NCBI GenBank assembly: GCA_963575745.1
Contig: CAUYUJ010015028.1
Coordinates: 256,001 to 320,000, forward strand
Direction: 5' to 3'
Length of the DNA: 64,000 nt
From: Prorocentrum cordatum
Taxonomy: Eukaryota > Sar > Dinophyceae > Prorocentrales > Prorocentraceae
Shown here: positions 42,801-53,193 of the stretch, piece by piece
How positions within the stretch are numbered: position 1 is the first letter of the stretch
Layout of the letters: each line of letters opens with the position of its first letter
Position numbers and translations under genes: made by a program
The notes under the pieces: generated by a model
The model's input: only the letters and a program-made list of their open reading frames with translations
The model's database searches: none
Told to the model about the DNA's origin: nothing

Positions 42801-43095
42801 TTGGCCTGTGAACGAAGGTGGCCCTGAGAGGTGACCGACTGCATCTCCAAGTTAACATGTGGTTGGAGCATGTCGACCCTGTGGCTGAGCGCGCAACGCG
42901 CCCACGCGCGCGCGGGCGCAAGCTGTGAATTCTGTTGTGCCCACAATAGAAGGGCCGCTATTTTTGCCTGGAAACTCAAGCGGCCCCTCAGCGGTGGCCG
43001 AATGGATTTCCCAGTTAACATGGGGTTGCAGCACGTCGGCCAAGAGGCTCAGCGTACTACGCGCGCGCGCGGGCGCGAGCTGTGCATTCGGCGCG
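39870..43095. repeat. satellite S3, about 160-bp unit with CG-alternating core
   Basis: About 20 diverged units (GAAGGG at 40080, 40245, 40405; most spacings 135-180 bp). Unit order: GTAGCATGTCGGCCAAGTGG, CTCAGCGCACAACGCGCCC, an alternating (CG)n core of 10-35 bp, GCGAGCTGTGAATTCTG, a short variable part, CCACAATAGAAGGGCCGCCA, TGTTGGCTTGGAAACTCAAG, TGGCCCCTTAGCGGTGACCG, ATTGGATTTCCGAGTTAACA. Frame not conserved. Some units have lost parts (for example near 41450). Confidence 0.95.
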
Positions 43096-43374
43096 CGGCG
43101 GCCGCGGGCCTTTCTGCGTGGGAAACAAACGCAATATGCGAGCGCGGAAATACAGCCACACGCATTGTGGCCATGGGCCACTACGTAGGTAGGCGAACAT
43201 ACGGCTGCAAGGGGCAATGCCGCCGCGCGTTAGGGCGGGACACCATATTATGCGCGAGGGGGAAGCGCCGAGGCCATGTGCGGCCCGTGTCCAGCGCAGC
43301 CCGGTCGCCCCCGGCCTGGGGCCTGGCCCGGCAAGCAGCCCTGCCCACCCTGACCGGTACCCAGCGGGCTGGCC
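43096..43374. other. GC-rich spacer after S3
   Basis: Nothing recognised. Confidence 0.4.
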
Positions 43375-43925
43375 CCTCGCCCACCCAATAGCTCGGCTGG
43401 TGACCGGCCGGTAGCCCGGCCAGTAAGTCCGCGAACGCGGCGGGCAACCCTGCCGGTAACTCCACGAACCCGGCCGGTAACCCTGCCGGTAATTCTACGA
43501 ACCCGGCCGGTGACCCGGCCCGGCCGGTAACCCGGCTGGTAGCCCGGCTGTTAACTGCGCGCCCGGCCGGTAACCCGGCTGTTAGCCCCAGCCCGGCTGG
43601 TAACCCGGCTGGTTACCCGGCTGTTAATTCCCAGCCCGGCCGGCAACCCGGCCGGTAGCCCGGCTGGTAGCCCGGCCCTTAGCTTAGCCTTGCAGCACAT
43701 TCTGTAGCGGAGCTACAGCGCCGCTACAGAACGCCGCAGACGGCAGGCCCTTTGCCTGGCCGGCAGCCCGGCTGTAACTCCGCGCGCCCGGCCGGTAGCC
43801 CGGCTGTTAATTCCCGCGCGCCCGGCTGGTAACTCCGCGCACCCGGCCGGTAATTCTGCAATTTTGGTTGGTAACCTGGCTGGGAATTCAGCGAACCCGG
43901 CCGGTAATTGCGCGAGATCGGGCAG
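43375..43925. repeat. GGCCGGTAACCC minisatellite field
   Basis: More than 30 irregular copies of CCCGGC(C/T)GGTAACCC or CCCGGCTGTTAATTC, spaced 12-30 bp. A palindrome TGTAGCGGAGCTACAGCGCC lies at about 43703-43722. Confidence 0.9.
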
Positions 43926-44224
43926 CGGATGGAAATTTTGCGCACGCGGCGGGCCCCGCAGCCGGGAATGTCGCGGGTTAACCGCAGGAGCCCCCCCCCC
44001 CCGCCCCCCCGATTTTTTTGGGGCGAAAACAAGGCCCCGATGCCCCTGGCCCGCCCTCCGTGGATTCTTTTCCCGTGATTAGCCGTTTGGGCGAAATCCT
44101 TTTCGCATGTGCACCCATGGCCCACTATTCGTCCGTTGGTCACTGCAAACCGCGGCAGCCGGCGCAGGAAAGCCATAGTGCGCTGATGGCCATGCACTTA
44201 ACAGTTCGTGGAAAACCATTGGGC

Positions 44225-45030
44225 GCCGCGCATTTGTGAAGTGTCTGGCCATGCATTGGGGCCAGAGAACTACATTTCAAATCGGGTTTTCCCTTGGGGT
44301 TTTCGCGTTCACACCGACGACATACGCGCGGAAACCAAAGTGCGCAGCGCGCGCGCGCGCGATTTTGCGCTGCGCACTATGGTTTCCACTTGTATGGCTA
44401 TCTGTTGGGACGAGAATTAAATTGCGCATCGTTTGGTTTTCGCGTTCACATCGTTCACAAATGCATGGGAAGAAACCGTTGTGCGCACCGAAACGTCGCG
44501 CGCGCGACCTTGCGCTGCGCGCTGGCTTTCCCGCGCAATTATCAACTGCATGGCCATCTGTTGGGGCCAGAGAAATAATGTTTACATGACGCGTTCCCGA
44601 TTTGGACTTCGAGTTCGCATGCGTGGGAAGCCATAGTGCGCAGCGCAAGGTCGCGCGCGCGCGACATTGCGCTGCGCACCGTGGTTTCCCACGCATTTGC
44701 TAATCGCGTGGCCATCTCCTGGATTCAGAGAACTAAATTTTGCTCAGGGTTCCCCCTATTGATTTTCACGCTGACATCGTTGACACATGCGTAGAAGACC
44801 ACAGTGCGCAGCGCAAGGGCGCGCGCGCGCGCGCGACCTTGAGCTGCGCAATATGGTTCCCCGCTCATTGTCCAACGCGCGCGCGCGACTTTGCGGCGCG
44901 CGCTGCGGTTTCCAACGCATTTGCCCATTGTACGGCGAGTCCTTGGGGCCAGAGAATTCAGTTTCACATTTGGTTTCCCCGCGCGCGCGCGTGGTGAGTT
45001 TTGGATTGCCCCCCATAAGCAGATCGTTTT
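44225..45030. repeat. satellite S4, about 150-175-bp unit with CG-alternating core
   Basis: About five units. Each has GGGGCCAGAGAATT.A..TT, TTTTCGCGTTCACATCGTT, CGTGGGAAACCATAGTGCGC, AGCGCAAGGTCGCGCGCGCG, ACCTTGCGCTGCGCACTATG, GTTTCCC..CATTTGC. The core is flanked by GTGCGCAGCGCAA and TTGCGCTGCGCAC, which are mutual inverses. The last unit switches into the S6-type right flank. Confidence 0.9.
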
Positions 45031-45098
45031 GTAAAGCCAAAGACTGAATTTATTTTTGCCTGTGAAGTAGTAAGGGGGCCGACGGAGGCGCGCAGTTC
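45027..45098. repeat. single fold-back arm
   Basis: GATCGTTTTGTAAAGCCAAA, GACTGAATTTATTTTTGCCT, GTGAAG, GGCCGACGGAGGCGCGCA. Equivalent to the right arm of 45180-45400 with no left partner. Confidence 0.75.
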
Positions 45099-45179
45099 TG
45101 CATAGCATTGTGGGCAATACAGAACTCCCTACGCGCGCGCGTGGTGAGTTCTGTAGCGTCCACATGCAGAACTACGCGC

Positions 45180-45400
45180 CCCCCTCGGCCTCCTTACAGC
45201 TTCACAAGAAAAGTCCAATTCAATGTTTGGATTTACAGGGCGATCTTCTTATTGTGGACAATACAGAACTCACCACGCGCGCGCGCCGCGGCGCGGGCGC
45301 GTGTAGGAAGTTCTGGATTGCCCACAATAAGAAGATCGCCTTGTAAATCCAAAAACTGAATTGAACTTTTCTGTGAAGCTTTCTGGAGGCCGACGGAGGC
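45180..45400. mobile_element. fold-back element with about 90-bp arms and CG-rich centre
   Basis: Left CTCGGCCTCCTTACAGCTTC, GGATTTACAGGGCGATCTTC, TTATTGTGGACAATACAGAA; right TTCTGGATTGCCCACAATAA, GAAGATCGCCTTGTAAATCC, GAAGCTTTCTGGAGGCCGAC. The arms pair at about 90%. The centre (45272-45312) is CGCGCGCGCCGCGGCGCGGG-type. Non-coding. Confidence 0.9.
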
Positions 45401-45564
45401 GCGCACAGTGAGCGCCTTGAGTAAGAAACACTTACTTTTCAAAGGGGGCTCGGGCGTTCCTTAGGTTTGCATGCGTTCCGCTGCCTTTTTGGCGGCGAGC
45501 CCCCCCGGTGTTCCTTGCGATTTGGGACGCGCGGGTTCGTTTTGTCGATCGGGGCGGACGGTCT

Positions 45565-46110
45565 GAGGAACGGGGCTCCACGGGGGGGCTCGGTTCCTTG
45601 CGCTTGCTCGACGTAGTGCGACGGCGGTCGCGTATAAGCCCTGCGCCTCTCCGGGGCCTTCCCGTTCTTTGCGGGGCGCGCGCTGGTGCTTTCGCCCGTT
45701 CCGCGCGCTAGGGCATGGGGCATTGAGGTCCAGTTCCTCGCAAGAGCCCCCCCCTTTCCTTCGGCCACGCGGTTCGGAGCTCACTGGCTCGACATAATTG
45801 AACGGTGGCTGCGTTATGGTCCAGCTCCGTTCTCGGGCCCCCCCGTTCCTTGCGGGGCGCGCGCTGGAGCTGTCGCCCCTACATGTATCCGCATACCAAG
45901 GTATGGGGCATTGAGGTCCAGTTCCTCGCAAGAGCCCCCCCCGCTCCTTCGGCCACGCGGTTCGGAGCTCTTTGGCTCGACATAATTGAGCGGTAGCTGC
46001 GTTATGGTCCAGCTCCAATCTCGGGCCCCCCCGTTCCTTGCGGGGCGCGCGCTGGCGCTGTCGCCCCTACATGTATCCGCATGCCGAGGTGGGGGCATTA
46101 GTTCCTTATG
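45565..46110. repeat. satellite S5, about 188-bp unit
   Basis: Nearly three units with GGGGCATTGAGGTCCAGTTC at about 45718 and 45905. Also CCTTCGGCCACGCGGTTCGG, AGCTC..TGGCTCGACATAAT, TGCGTTATGGTCCAGCTCC, CCGTTCCTTGCGGGGCGCGC, TGTCGCCCCTACATGTATCC. Confidence 0.93.
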
Positions 46111-46469
46111 TCACACCTTAGGTCAAGACCTTCACTGTACGCCTGCATACTCATCTTGTGCTTTGCATCCGTGGGTTTTCATATTTCTGAAACACGTGGC
46201 CGCCCAAGGCCTTGGCACTTGGTCACCCCTGGGGGCGCGAAGATTATTGCGCCTCGCGCGTCGCGGCGCGGGCAGACGAGCCGCCCTTGTCCAGGGCGGC
46301 GGCGCAGGGGCGTGAAGTTCACCGCGCGTCGCGCATCGCGGGGCGCGATAATCCTCGCCTATCTACAAGTATGTACACGTGAGGCTCCGCGTGCGCCGGT
46401 TGGTTGGTTAAGTCCAGTGTGTTGGCTGGCTAGTGCGCAGGCTGGTAGGCAGCTTGGCTGGTTGAAGGG
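46111..46469. other. unassigned spacer between S5 and S6
   Basis: Nothing recognised; CGCGTCGCG words near 46250-46350. Confidence 0.4.
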
Positions 46470-47235
46470 CCGTTTAAGGAGGCCGACGGAGGCCGGGTCA
46501 CCCGCGCGCGCGCGTGGGGAGTTCAGCATTGTCTAGAATATGCATGTCGATATGTTATTCCCAAAACTAAATCTGAATTTTCTGGAGCCCTGTAAGGAGG
46601 CCGACGGAGGCTGGGTCACCGGCGCCTGCGCGCGCTGGAGAGTTCTGCGTTGTCAAGAATATAGAAGTCGACATGTTATTCCCGAAACTAAATCTGAATT
46701 TGTCTGGAGCCTTTTAAAGAGGCCGACGGAGGCTGGGTCACCGGCGCTCGTGCGCGCGGGATAGTTCTGCATTGTCCAGAATGTACAAGTCGACATGTAA
46801 GTGCCGCGTTTGAGCATTTTTTCTTTTTTCTGGAGCCCTTTGAGGAGGCCGACGGAGGCCATGCCACCCTCGCGCGCGTGGGGAATTCTGCATTGTCCAC
46901 AATTTACAAATCGACATGTTATTCCCGAAACTAAATCTGATTTTTTCTGGAGCCCTTCAAGGAGGCCGACGGAGGCCGGGTCACCGGCGTTCGCGCGCGC
47001 TGGAGAGTTCTGCATTGTCCAGAATATAAAAGTCGACGTGTTATTCCCAAAACTAGATCTGAATTTTTCTGGAGCCCTTTAAGGAGGCCGACGGAGGCCG
47101 GGTCACCGGCGCTCGCGCGCGCGGGATAATTCTGCATTCTCCAGAATATGGATCGACATATAAGTACCGCAACTGAAATTGAATTTTTCTGGAGCCTTTT
47201 GAGGAGGCCGACGGAGGCCGGGTCACGGCCGTTCT
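46470..47235. repeat. satellite S6, about 120-bp unit
   Basis: Seven GGCCGACGGAGG starts, at 46481, 46599, 46721, 46847, 46964, 47086 and 47206 (118-126 bp apart). Unit: GGAGGCCGACGGAGGCCGGG, TCACCGGCGCTCGCGCGCGC, GGAGAGTTCTGCATTGTCCA, GAATAT.AAGTCGACATGTT, ATTCCCGAAACTAAATCTGA, ATTTTTCTGGAGCCCTTT. Confidence 0.95.
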
Positions 47236-47655
47236 TCGGCCAATGCTCCTCCCGCTTGCGCGGCGGTTAAGTTCGCGCTTCTCCAGGCCGCGCGCTGCTT
47301 TGTATACTCAGTACGTTTCTCATGTCCCGCACGATAAGCTCCAAGCCCAACATGCGCGCGGATATTTTGGGGAAGCCGTCTGGCGCTCCAGAAAGCAACA
47401 TCGCTTGCGGACCTGCGCGTTTGAGACGATGAAACCTTGCACTACGGGAAAGGGGGGGCGGTGGCGGAAGCTCCAGCGGCATGGGGGCCCTTTCGCGGCG
47501 CGGAAGTGCGCGTCGGCATTCGACAATTCTCCTTGCGGCGCCCGTGGGGCGCGGAGCCCGTTCGGGTGCGTTTCCGGGCTGGCTGCTGGGCAATATACCG
47601 CGATCCGTTCTCTTTGTTATCATTTACAGATGATATTGTTTATATATATATATAT

Positions 47656-47686
<31 letters not shown>

Positions 47687-47784
47687 TGGTTTGCGCTGCC
47701 GTCAATTATGTTAGCCGCGCCCTTGTCTAGCTTGTGCCCGTCGCGACTCAAAAATTTGGCTCGCTACGTGCACGTGCGTGTGTG

Positions 47785-47836
<52 letters not shown>

Positions 47837-48749
47837 TGTTTGCTTCGATTTTGGCGCGCCCGCGCTCGCTTTGGTTACGCAGCGCCGTCTTCAAAGTTGG
47901 ACGGGAACAAATGTGATTGCGACGCTCTCGAGTGATGTCGCAACAGGTGTGCGCATCGCCGTGCAGCGGATGATTTTTCCCGTCGCTCTCGTAGCGTTTG
48001 CGCTTGCGCGGTGGACGCGCTCGCACGTTGAAGCTTGCGTCCCCTCAAGGCGCGCGCTGCCATAGAGAAGCGGCTGCTGCTTTCTCACTCGCGTACGCTG
48101 CGCGCCAAATCCAACATGTGCGCTGTTTTTCCGGAAACCCTTTGGGCGTTGTACCAATGAGCATCGCCTGGGGTTTCCCGCTTTTGAATCGATGACACAT
48201 CGCCCCATGGCAAAACATGCCTGGCAAAAATCAATGCCCCGTGGAATTCTGAATATTGCAAAGCAGCCGATGGCAAAACAGGCCGTGCAAAAATCAGTGC
48301 TCAGCGGAATTTTGAAAATTTCAAGGCGCTTCGTCTGTCAAATTTGTTTTTTTGTGTTTTCATTCCGCGGACCAAGCAGTTAACAGCCATGGCCTGCTAA
48401 TGGTCGCTGTAGGAGACCCCCTCACTAAATCATGGAGCTTTGAAAGGCAGATCGCGCCATCCTGGGAGCTAAGGGTGGCCCATGGATTGATCGAAAAGGA
48501 GGATCAAACGCCCCATGACACTTCAACACGGACCACGAAGAGCGTTAGACCGCCAACGATGCCCCCAGATGATCTTGAGACGTTCCAAGAAGGCCTGCAT
48601 ATTGCCCAACACGCCCCCAATACTCCCACGGAGAGTCTCAACATGAGCGCAGTATTCACCAGATGCTTTCCGAGGCCAGACACTTCAGACTACAACCCAA
48701 GTTTGCTGGAACCCAGCGCGCGCGAAGCGCCCGCTAGGTTCTAGTGTGT
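47236..48749. other. unassigned region with two microsatellites
   Basis: TATATA then (GA)n at 47638-47686, and (GT)n with CGTGCGTG at 47776-47840. The rest is mixed with no recognised gene; 48352-48744 is open (+, 130 codons) with ordinary composition but no motif. Confidence 0.45.
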
Positions 48750-48976
48750 ATATATAAATATGTATGTATGTATGCATGTATGTATGTACGCATGTATGCA
48801 TGCATGCATGCATGCATGCATGTATGTATGTGTGTATGTACGCATACAATGTATGTATGTATGTATGTATGTATGTATGTATGTATGTATGTATGTATGC
48901 ATACAATGTATGTATGTATGCGTGCATGCATGCATGCATGCATGCATGCATGTATGTATGTATGTATGTACGTATA
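48750..48976. repeat. TATG/CATG tetranucleotide array
   Basis: (GTAT)n and (GCAT)n blocks alternate: GTATGTATGTATG, GCATGCATGCATG, broken twice by CGCATACAATGTATG. The GCATGCAT blocks are self-complementary. Confidence 0.95.
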
Positions 48977-49191
48977 TACACAAATTGGTTGCCGCACCAG
49001 ATGGTCCATTAGTTCAGAACTCGTCCAGTGTTCGCTGCACCAGGGTTTGCTTCACCACGGCTTCGGCAACACGGCTGCGTGCACGGCGACCGCCCTCCCA
49101 CTGGAACGGGGGCCGCTCGAGGGCGCGCCTGCCCAGCTCCGCCCCCTTCGGTGCTCTCCACCTCTGCCTGCCTGCACGTCGTCCTCCACCA

Positions 49192-49423
49192 GGTGAGCGT
49201 TTTTGTTATTCATAGTTTTGCCGATCGGCGCGGGCCCCAAAACCTTCCCCCCCCCATGAAGTAGATCTTGACTGTTTTGGGCGCCTGTTTCAGGCTGTTG
49301 GAGTCTCCCTTCATGGGACCCAGGTGAGGCAAACAGTCGCACTAAGCAGAGGTCCGGAGCCAGACCCCCACCCTTTCCTCCCTTCCGCCCAAAGTCGAAG
49401 CGCCGAATAAGAACATGCTCACC
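49192..49423. mobile_element. TIR-D element, copy 2
   Basis: GGTGAGCGTTTTTGTTATTC to GAATAAGAACATGCTCACC; these ends are better preserved than in copy 1 and define the family. About 232 bp, non-coding. Confidence 0.82.
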
Positions 49424-49979
49424 AGTTGTCCTCACCCGCGCTCCTTAACCTTTCTCATGGAGCCGAGGGCGGAGAACATCGTCAGAGCTACTTTCACGGC
49501 CACCGATCACGCCGAGTGCGCAGAGGCCGACTGCTAGGTGACATCCTACGTCAGGGCAAAGTGGCGATGGCCAGCCGAAATTCCAAATTTATTTGCGGAC
49601 CGATTAGTGCAGCACTCCGCTACCTGGACTCACCTTGCGCACGAGAACCCAATCAAAAGCACGGCGGACAGCATAATCGTTAGGACCGTGCGATCGTTAA
49701 GCTCCCGGAAACATTTAGAAAGGAACACGACGCAATCTTACCCAATGATGTTGGTTACGAATCGTTATTGGCACTTGCGTGTAACATTCACATAGTACGG
49801 ATTAGAAGACGAATTCTGGGGAAATTCGGGCACCCCTGGTCAGGCCCACAAATCGGTAGCACCGACGTGGGGATGGGAAGAAAGGAGACGAAGACCGACA
49901 GCGGTGCTTGTGTACATGTTGAACCAGATTCGTTGTGGGTGTTGCCGCGGACGTTGCCTTGAGACGAACCGTCGCGTGC
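49424..49979. other. unassigned spacer
   Basis: Contains a TIR-E-like internal piece near 49876-49955 (AGACCGACAGCGGTGC, GAACCAGATTCGTTG). No gene. Confidence 0.45.
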
Positions 49980-49984
49980 CCAAC

Positions 49985-50151
49985 TCGTTTACACGTAAGA
50001 GTGACCCTTCGCCGGAGTGACCTTTGGTGCGGGCCCGATGGGGCCCCCGATCGCCGAACGCGGTGCGGTAGTAGCGTCTTGCGCGCGCGGCCCCCCAAAA
50101 GTCGCGCACCAAAGTTCACTCCTGCCCAGGGTCACTCTTGCGTGTAGCCGA
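49985..50151. mobile_element. TIR-G element, copy 1
   Basis: Left TCGTTTACACGTAAGAGTGA, right GTCACTCTTGCGTGTAGCCGA: inverted ends of about 22 bp. Flanked by CCAAC at 49980-49984 and 50152-50156, a 5-bp duplication. 167 bp. Confidence 0.88.
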
Positions 50152-50387
50152 CCAACAGCAGCCGCTTTCGGCTGTTGGCCATCGTGCCCACTGGTTCCGC
50201 ACCTGCTTCGGGCGTCCCAGACAAACGGCCTTGCAGCCCTCGCCGGTGCCGCGCGGTCCTTCCTCCTGATGTCGTCTGCTGGCCTCGCCGCCGGCGCCCC
50301 CAGAGGCGGCCCAGCTCGGGAGGGCGAAGGGAGGAGATGGGAAGGACGCGGAACGCGGGACTCGAAGCGGAGAAAACGCCATACAGG

Positions 50388-50493
50388 CATAATTTTTTGG
50401 CGCTCCGCGCGGATCTCTCGGATCCGCGCTGGGGCCCCCTGGCCTGGCGGCGCCTCCGGCGCCGTCCCCCGGCGCGCTCCGCGCGCCAGGGAC
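50388..50493. repeat. dispersed repeat R1, copy 3 (right part lost)
   Basis: GGCATAATTTTTTGGCGCTC, CGCGCGGATCTCTCGGATCC, ending GCGCGCTCCGCGCGCCAGGG, where the 227-bp direct repeat begins. Confidence 0.8.
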
Positions 50494-50720
50494 GGGGTGA
50501 GCATGTTACGCATGGAATGAATTCAATGGAAATAAATCGCAGTGGATCCGTGAGTGGATCAATCTAGACTGATGAGGCTATGATGCCTCTTTTGATTTTG
50601 AGCCGGCTATGATGCCCGCTCGTGCCCACCCCGTCCCGTCTTCAGGGACTTCGCATCCTCCTATGATGGTAAGATGGGAAGACGGGCCGCCGCCCCTGGC
50701 ACTGCACGTACGGCGCCAGG
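50494..50720. repeat. 227-bp direct repeat, left copy
   Basis: Matches 51071-51297 at a 577-bp offset with only two substitutions found by eye (GTTACG/GCTACG, CCTATGATGG/CCTACGATGG). Contains several CTATGATG words. Confidence 0.97.
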
Positions 50721-51070
50721 TTTGTGGGGATTTGGTTCGACCCCCGCAGTTCCGGTGATGGAAACTGCAAGGGGTGTGAGGCCTCATGGTGGTCCTCACT
50801 GGTAAGGCCTATGATGGTCCTCACCAGGGGGGGGGGAGGGCAAGGGCGGACCAGGAGGAGGAGGACAGGGAGGAAGAGGAGGACGATGACGAGACAGTTG
50901 AGTTCAATGAACAGATTGAGCGCGAAGGCCTATGATGGTCCTTCTTCCCAAAACGAGCCTTGCTGATGGCCCCGAATTGGGTGCGAGGTGCCTATGATGG
51001 CCCCTCTGGTTGCCTATGATGGCGGCACTAGACGACCGGCAGGGGACTGGGTCCCGTTCACGGTCCATTA
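50721..51070. repeat. spacer rich in CCTATGATGG words
   Basis: CCTATGATGG occurs near 50806, 50926, 50989 and 51011 between the two 227-bp copies, and related words lie inside them. Spacing is irregular. Confidence 0.7.
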
Positions 51071-51297
51071 GGGGTGAGCATGCTACGCATGGAATGAATT
51101 CAATGGAAATAAATCGCAGTGGATCCGTGAGTGGATCAATCTAGACTGATGAGGCTATGATGCCTCTTTTGATTTTGAGCCGGCTATGATGCCCGCTCGT
51201 GCCCACCCCGTCCCGTCTTCAGGGACTTCGCATCCTCCTACGATGGTAAGATGGGAAGACGGGCCGCCGCCCCTGGCACTGCACGTACGGCGCCAGG
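51071..51297. repeat. 227-bp direct repeat, right copy
   Basis: Ends GCACGTACGGCGCCAGG and is followed by GCGGAGCGCCAAGAGCTTAT, the inverted complement of an R1 left end. The duplicated block is therefore bracketed by R1 pieces in opposite orientation. Confidence 0.97.
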
Positions 51298-51392
51298 GCG
51301 GAGCGCCAAGAGCTTATGTTTGCGGCGTTTTTTCTTCTAGTAGTGACGAGATCTCAGCCACGCGCAGGGGGGGGGGTAATTACGAGGATGTG

Positions 51393-51497
51393 GGAAGGCT
51401 TCTTAGAAGCACCCTTACTCCCTAGAAGGCGCGGGCCTTCTCTGCAGATGTAAGGCTGGCGCCTCCTAAGAAGCAGCATCCTTCTAAGAAGCCTTCC
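51393..51497. repeat. inverted repeat R9, 17-bp perfect arms
   Basis: GGAAGGCTTCTTAGAAG (51393-51409) and CTTCTAAGAAGCCTTCC (51481-51497). The middle AGAAGGCGCGGGCCTTCT is also palindromic. A related piece (GCTTCTTAGAGGCGCGGGCC) is at 61815-61835. Confidence 0.9.
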
Positions 51498-51564
51498 CCC
51501 TCCCCTTCTCCCCTTCTGCGCGCCGCCAAAGAACGAACACGAGCGCATGGAGTCCCGTCTAGAC

Positions 51565-51712
51565 TTCAGTCGGGCGTGTCCCTCTACAAACATAGCTCAA
51601 CAGTAGTCAGGGGACGATTTTTCGAGCAGTTTCGATGATTGTTGTTCATGTTTGGCCATCTTTATTTTTTCGCCCGAGAGATCCTTCCTGCAGGAGGACA
51701 TGCCCGACCTAA
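51565..51712 (+). mobile_element. TIR-A element, copy 13
   Basis: TTCAGTCGGGCGTGTCCCTC to GGAGGACATGCCCGACCTAA. The GGAGGAATATTC block is deleted (CTCTACAAACATAGCTC). 148 bp. Confidence 0.88.
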
Positions 51713-52289
51713 GTCCAGGGGCCCCGCAACGAGGGGGCGGCCGAGAACAAGGGCCGGTGCACGGCGAGGCGCGGCGGACGAGCCAGGGGGGGGTCTGAGG
51801 GAGAGAGCTCCTGCAGCCCGGGTCCCGCCCAGGACCAGCCTTCAGTCGGGGGCGGCAAAGAGGGGGGTTATGACTAGGGGGGGGGTAGAATTCATGGCGG
51901 GGCCATGATCGGAAACTGGAGCATCTACATTACCAGTGGCGGGCGGTCCTTCAATCCCCGGACTTTTTTGAGGGTCGGGGACGACGTCGGGGTGGTGTAT
52001 ATTTGTTTTCCCCGTTTTCCCAGGGAAACAACGAAGAATGTATACACCAGGATCCCGTGTACACCAGGATCCGCTTTCCTGTGCGAGATTCAGTGTGAGG
52101 CCAGAGGAAGGCGTCGGTGTATAGAGTTCGGCTCCTTACGTGGTATCTCCCCGGATTTCACGGCGCCTCTTCTTATGTCATTACGTCCCGGGCCGCGCAC
52201 GTGCCGCCGGCCATGATCGAGGACGCCGGCGGCGCATCACCGGCCGCTCCCTGGGAGTTTGTCGAAGTGGTGCGCAGCATCGAACGTCG
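51713..52289. other. unassigned spacer
   Basis: Nothing recognised except a small direct repeat of ACACCAGGATCC at about 52043 and 52061. Confidence 0.4.
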
Positions 52290-52990
52290 TGACGCTCCAG
52301 GGGCCTCTTGGGGGCGTCCCAGGGGCTTCTTGGAGACCTCTTAGGGCCCTCTTGGGGCTTCTTGGGGCTCTCTTGGGGTTTGTTGGGGGCCTCCAGGGGG
52401 CCTCTTAGGGCCTCCTGGGGGCCTCTTGAGCCGAAATCTCGAAATGTTCACTCGGGTTCCCCTTCTGGGCCTCCTCTTGGGGCCATCCTGGGGCCCGTCT
52501 TGGGCCGTCCCGGGCGCCTCTTGGGCGGTCTGGGGGCCTTCTTGGGCCGTCTTGGGGCCGTCTTGGGGGCCTGTTGGGCCGTCCTGGGGCGATCTTGGGG
52601 GCTTCTTGGGCCGTCGTGGAGCGTGGGTAGGCCTCTTGGGCGGTTTTGGGGCCCTCTTGGGCCGTCTTGGGGCCGTCTTGGGGGCCTGTTGGGCCGTCCT
52701 GGGGCGATCTTGGGGGCCTCTTGGGGCGGTGTGGAGCGTGGGTAAGCCGAAATGGCGTCAACGTGAAAATCCTTCAAAAACCATTGAAAAATTAAGGATT
52801 TTTGCTTCTCGGGGCTGTCTTGGGGGTGCTCTTGGAGCCCTCTTGGGCCATCTTGGAGGCGTCTTGGGCCGTCTGGAGGCCATCTTGGGCGTCTTGGAGC
52901 GATCTGGAACCGTCTGGGGGCTCTCTTGGACTGTTCGGGACTCTCTTGGACCGGCTTGGGGCGCCCTTGGGTCGTCCCCGGGCCGTCTGA
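52290..52990. repeat. GGCCGTCTTGGGG minisatellite, block 3, with a 115-bp higher-order repeat
   Basis: Dense CTTGGGGCC, GGGCCGTCTTGGG and GGGGCCTCTTGG words. A 115-bp superunit recurs: CTTGGGCCGTCTTGGGGCCG at 52541 and 52656, each followed by GGGGCGATCTTGGGGGC and GTGGAGCGTGGGTA. Confidence 0.9.
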
Positions 52991-53193
52991 GACCTTGAGG
53001 GGGGCCGGCGGCAGAGTGGGGCCCCCGCGGAGGGACTTTCAGGAGGTTTTTGACCAGGCACTGGAGACGGGGGCCAAAGACTGTGCCACACACTGTGTCA
53101 GGGAGGCCTCGCACGGCCCAGCCCGCCGGGCGGGAGCGGCCGGATTCGCGGCCCCCCACTCTGTTGCCGCCCCCCTCTGTGGCCGCCCCCGAG

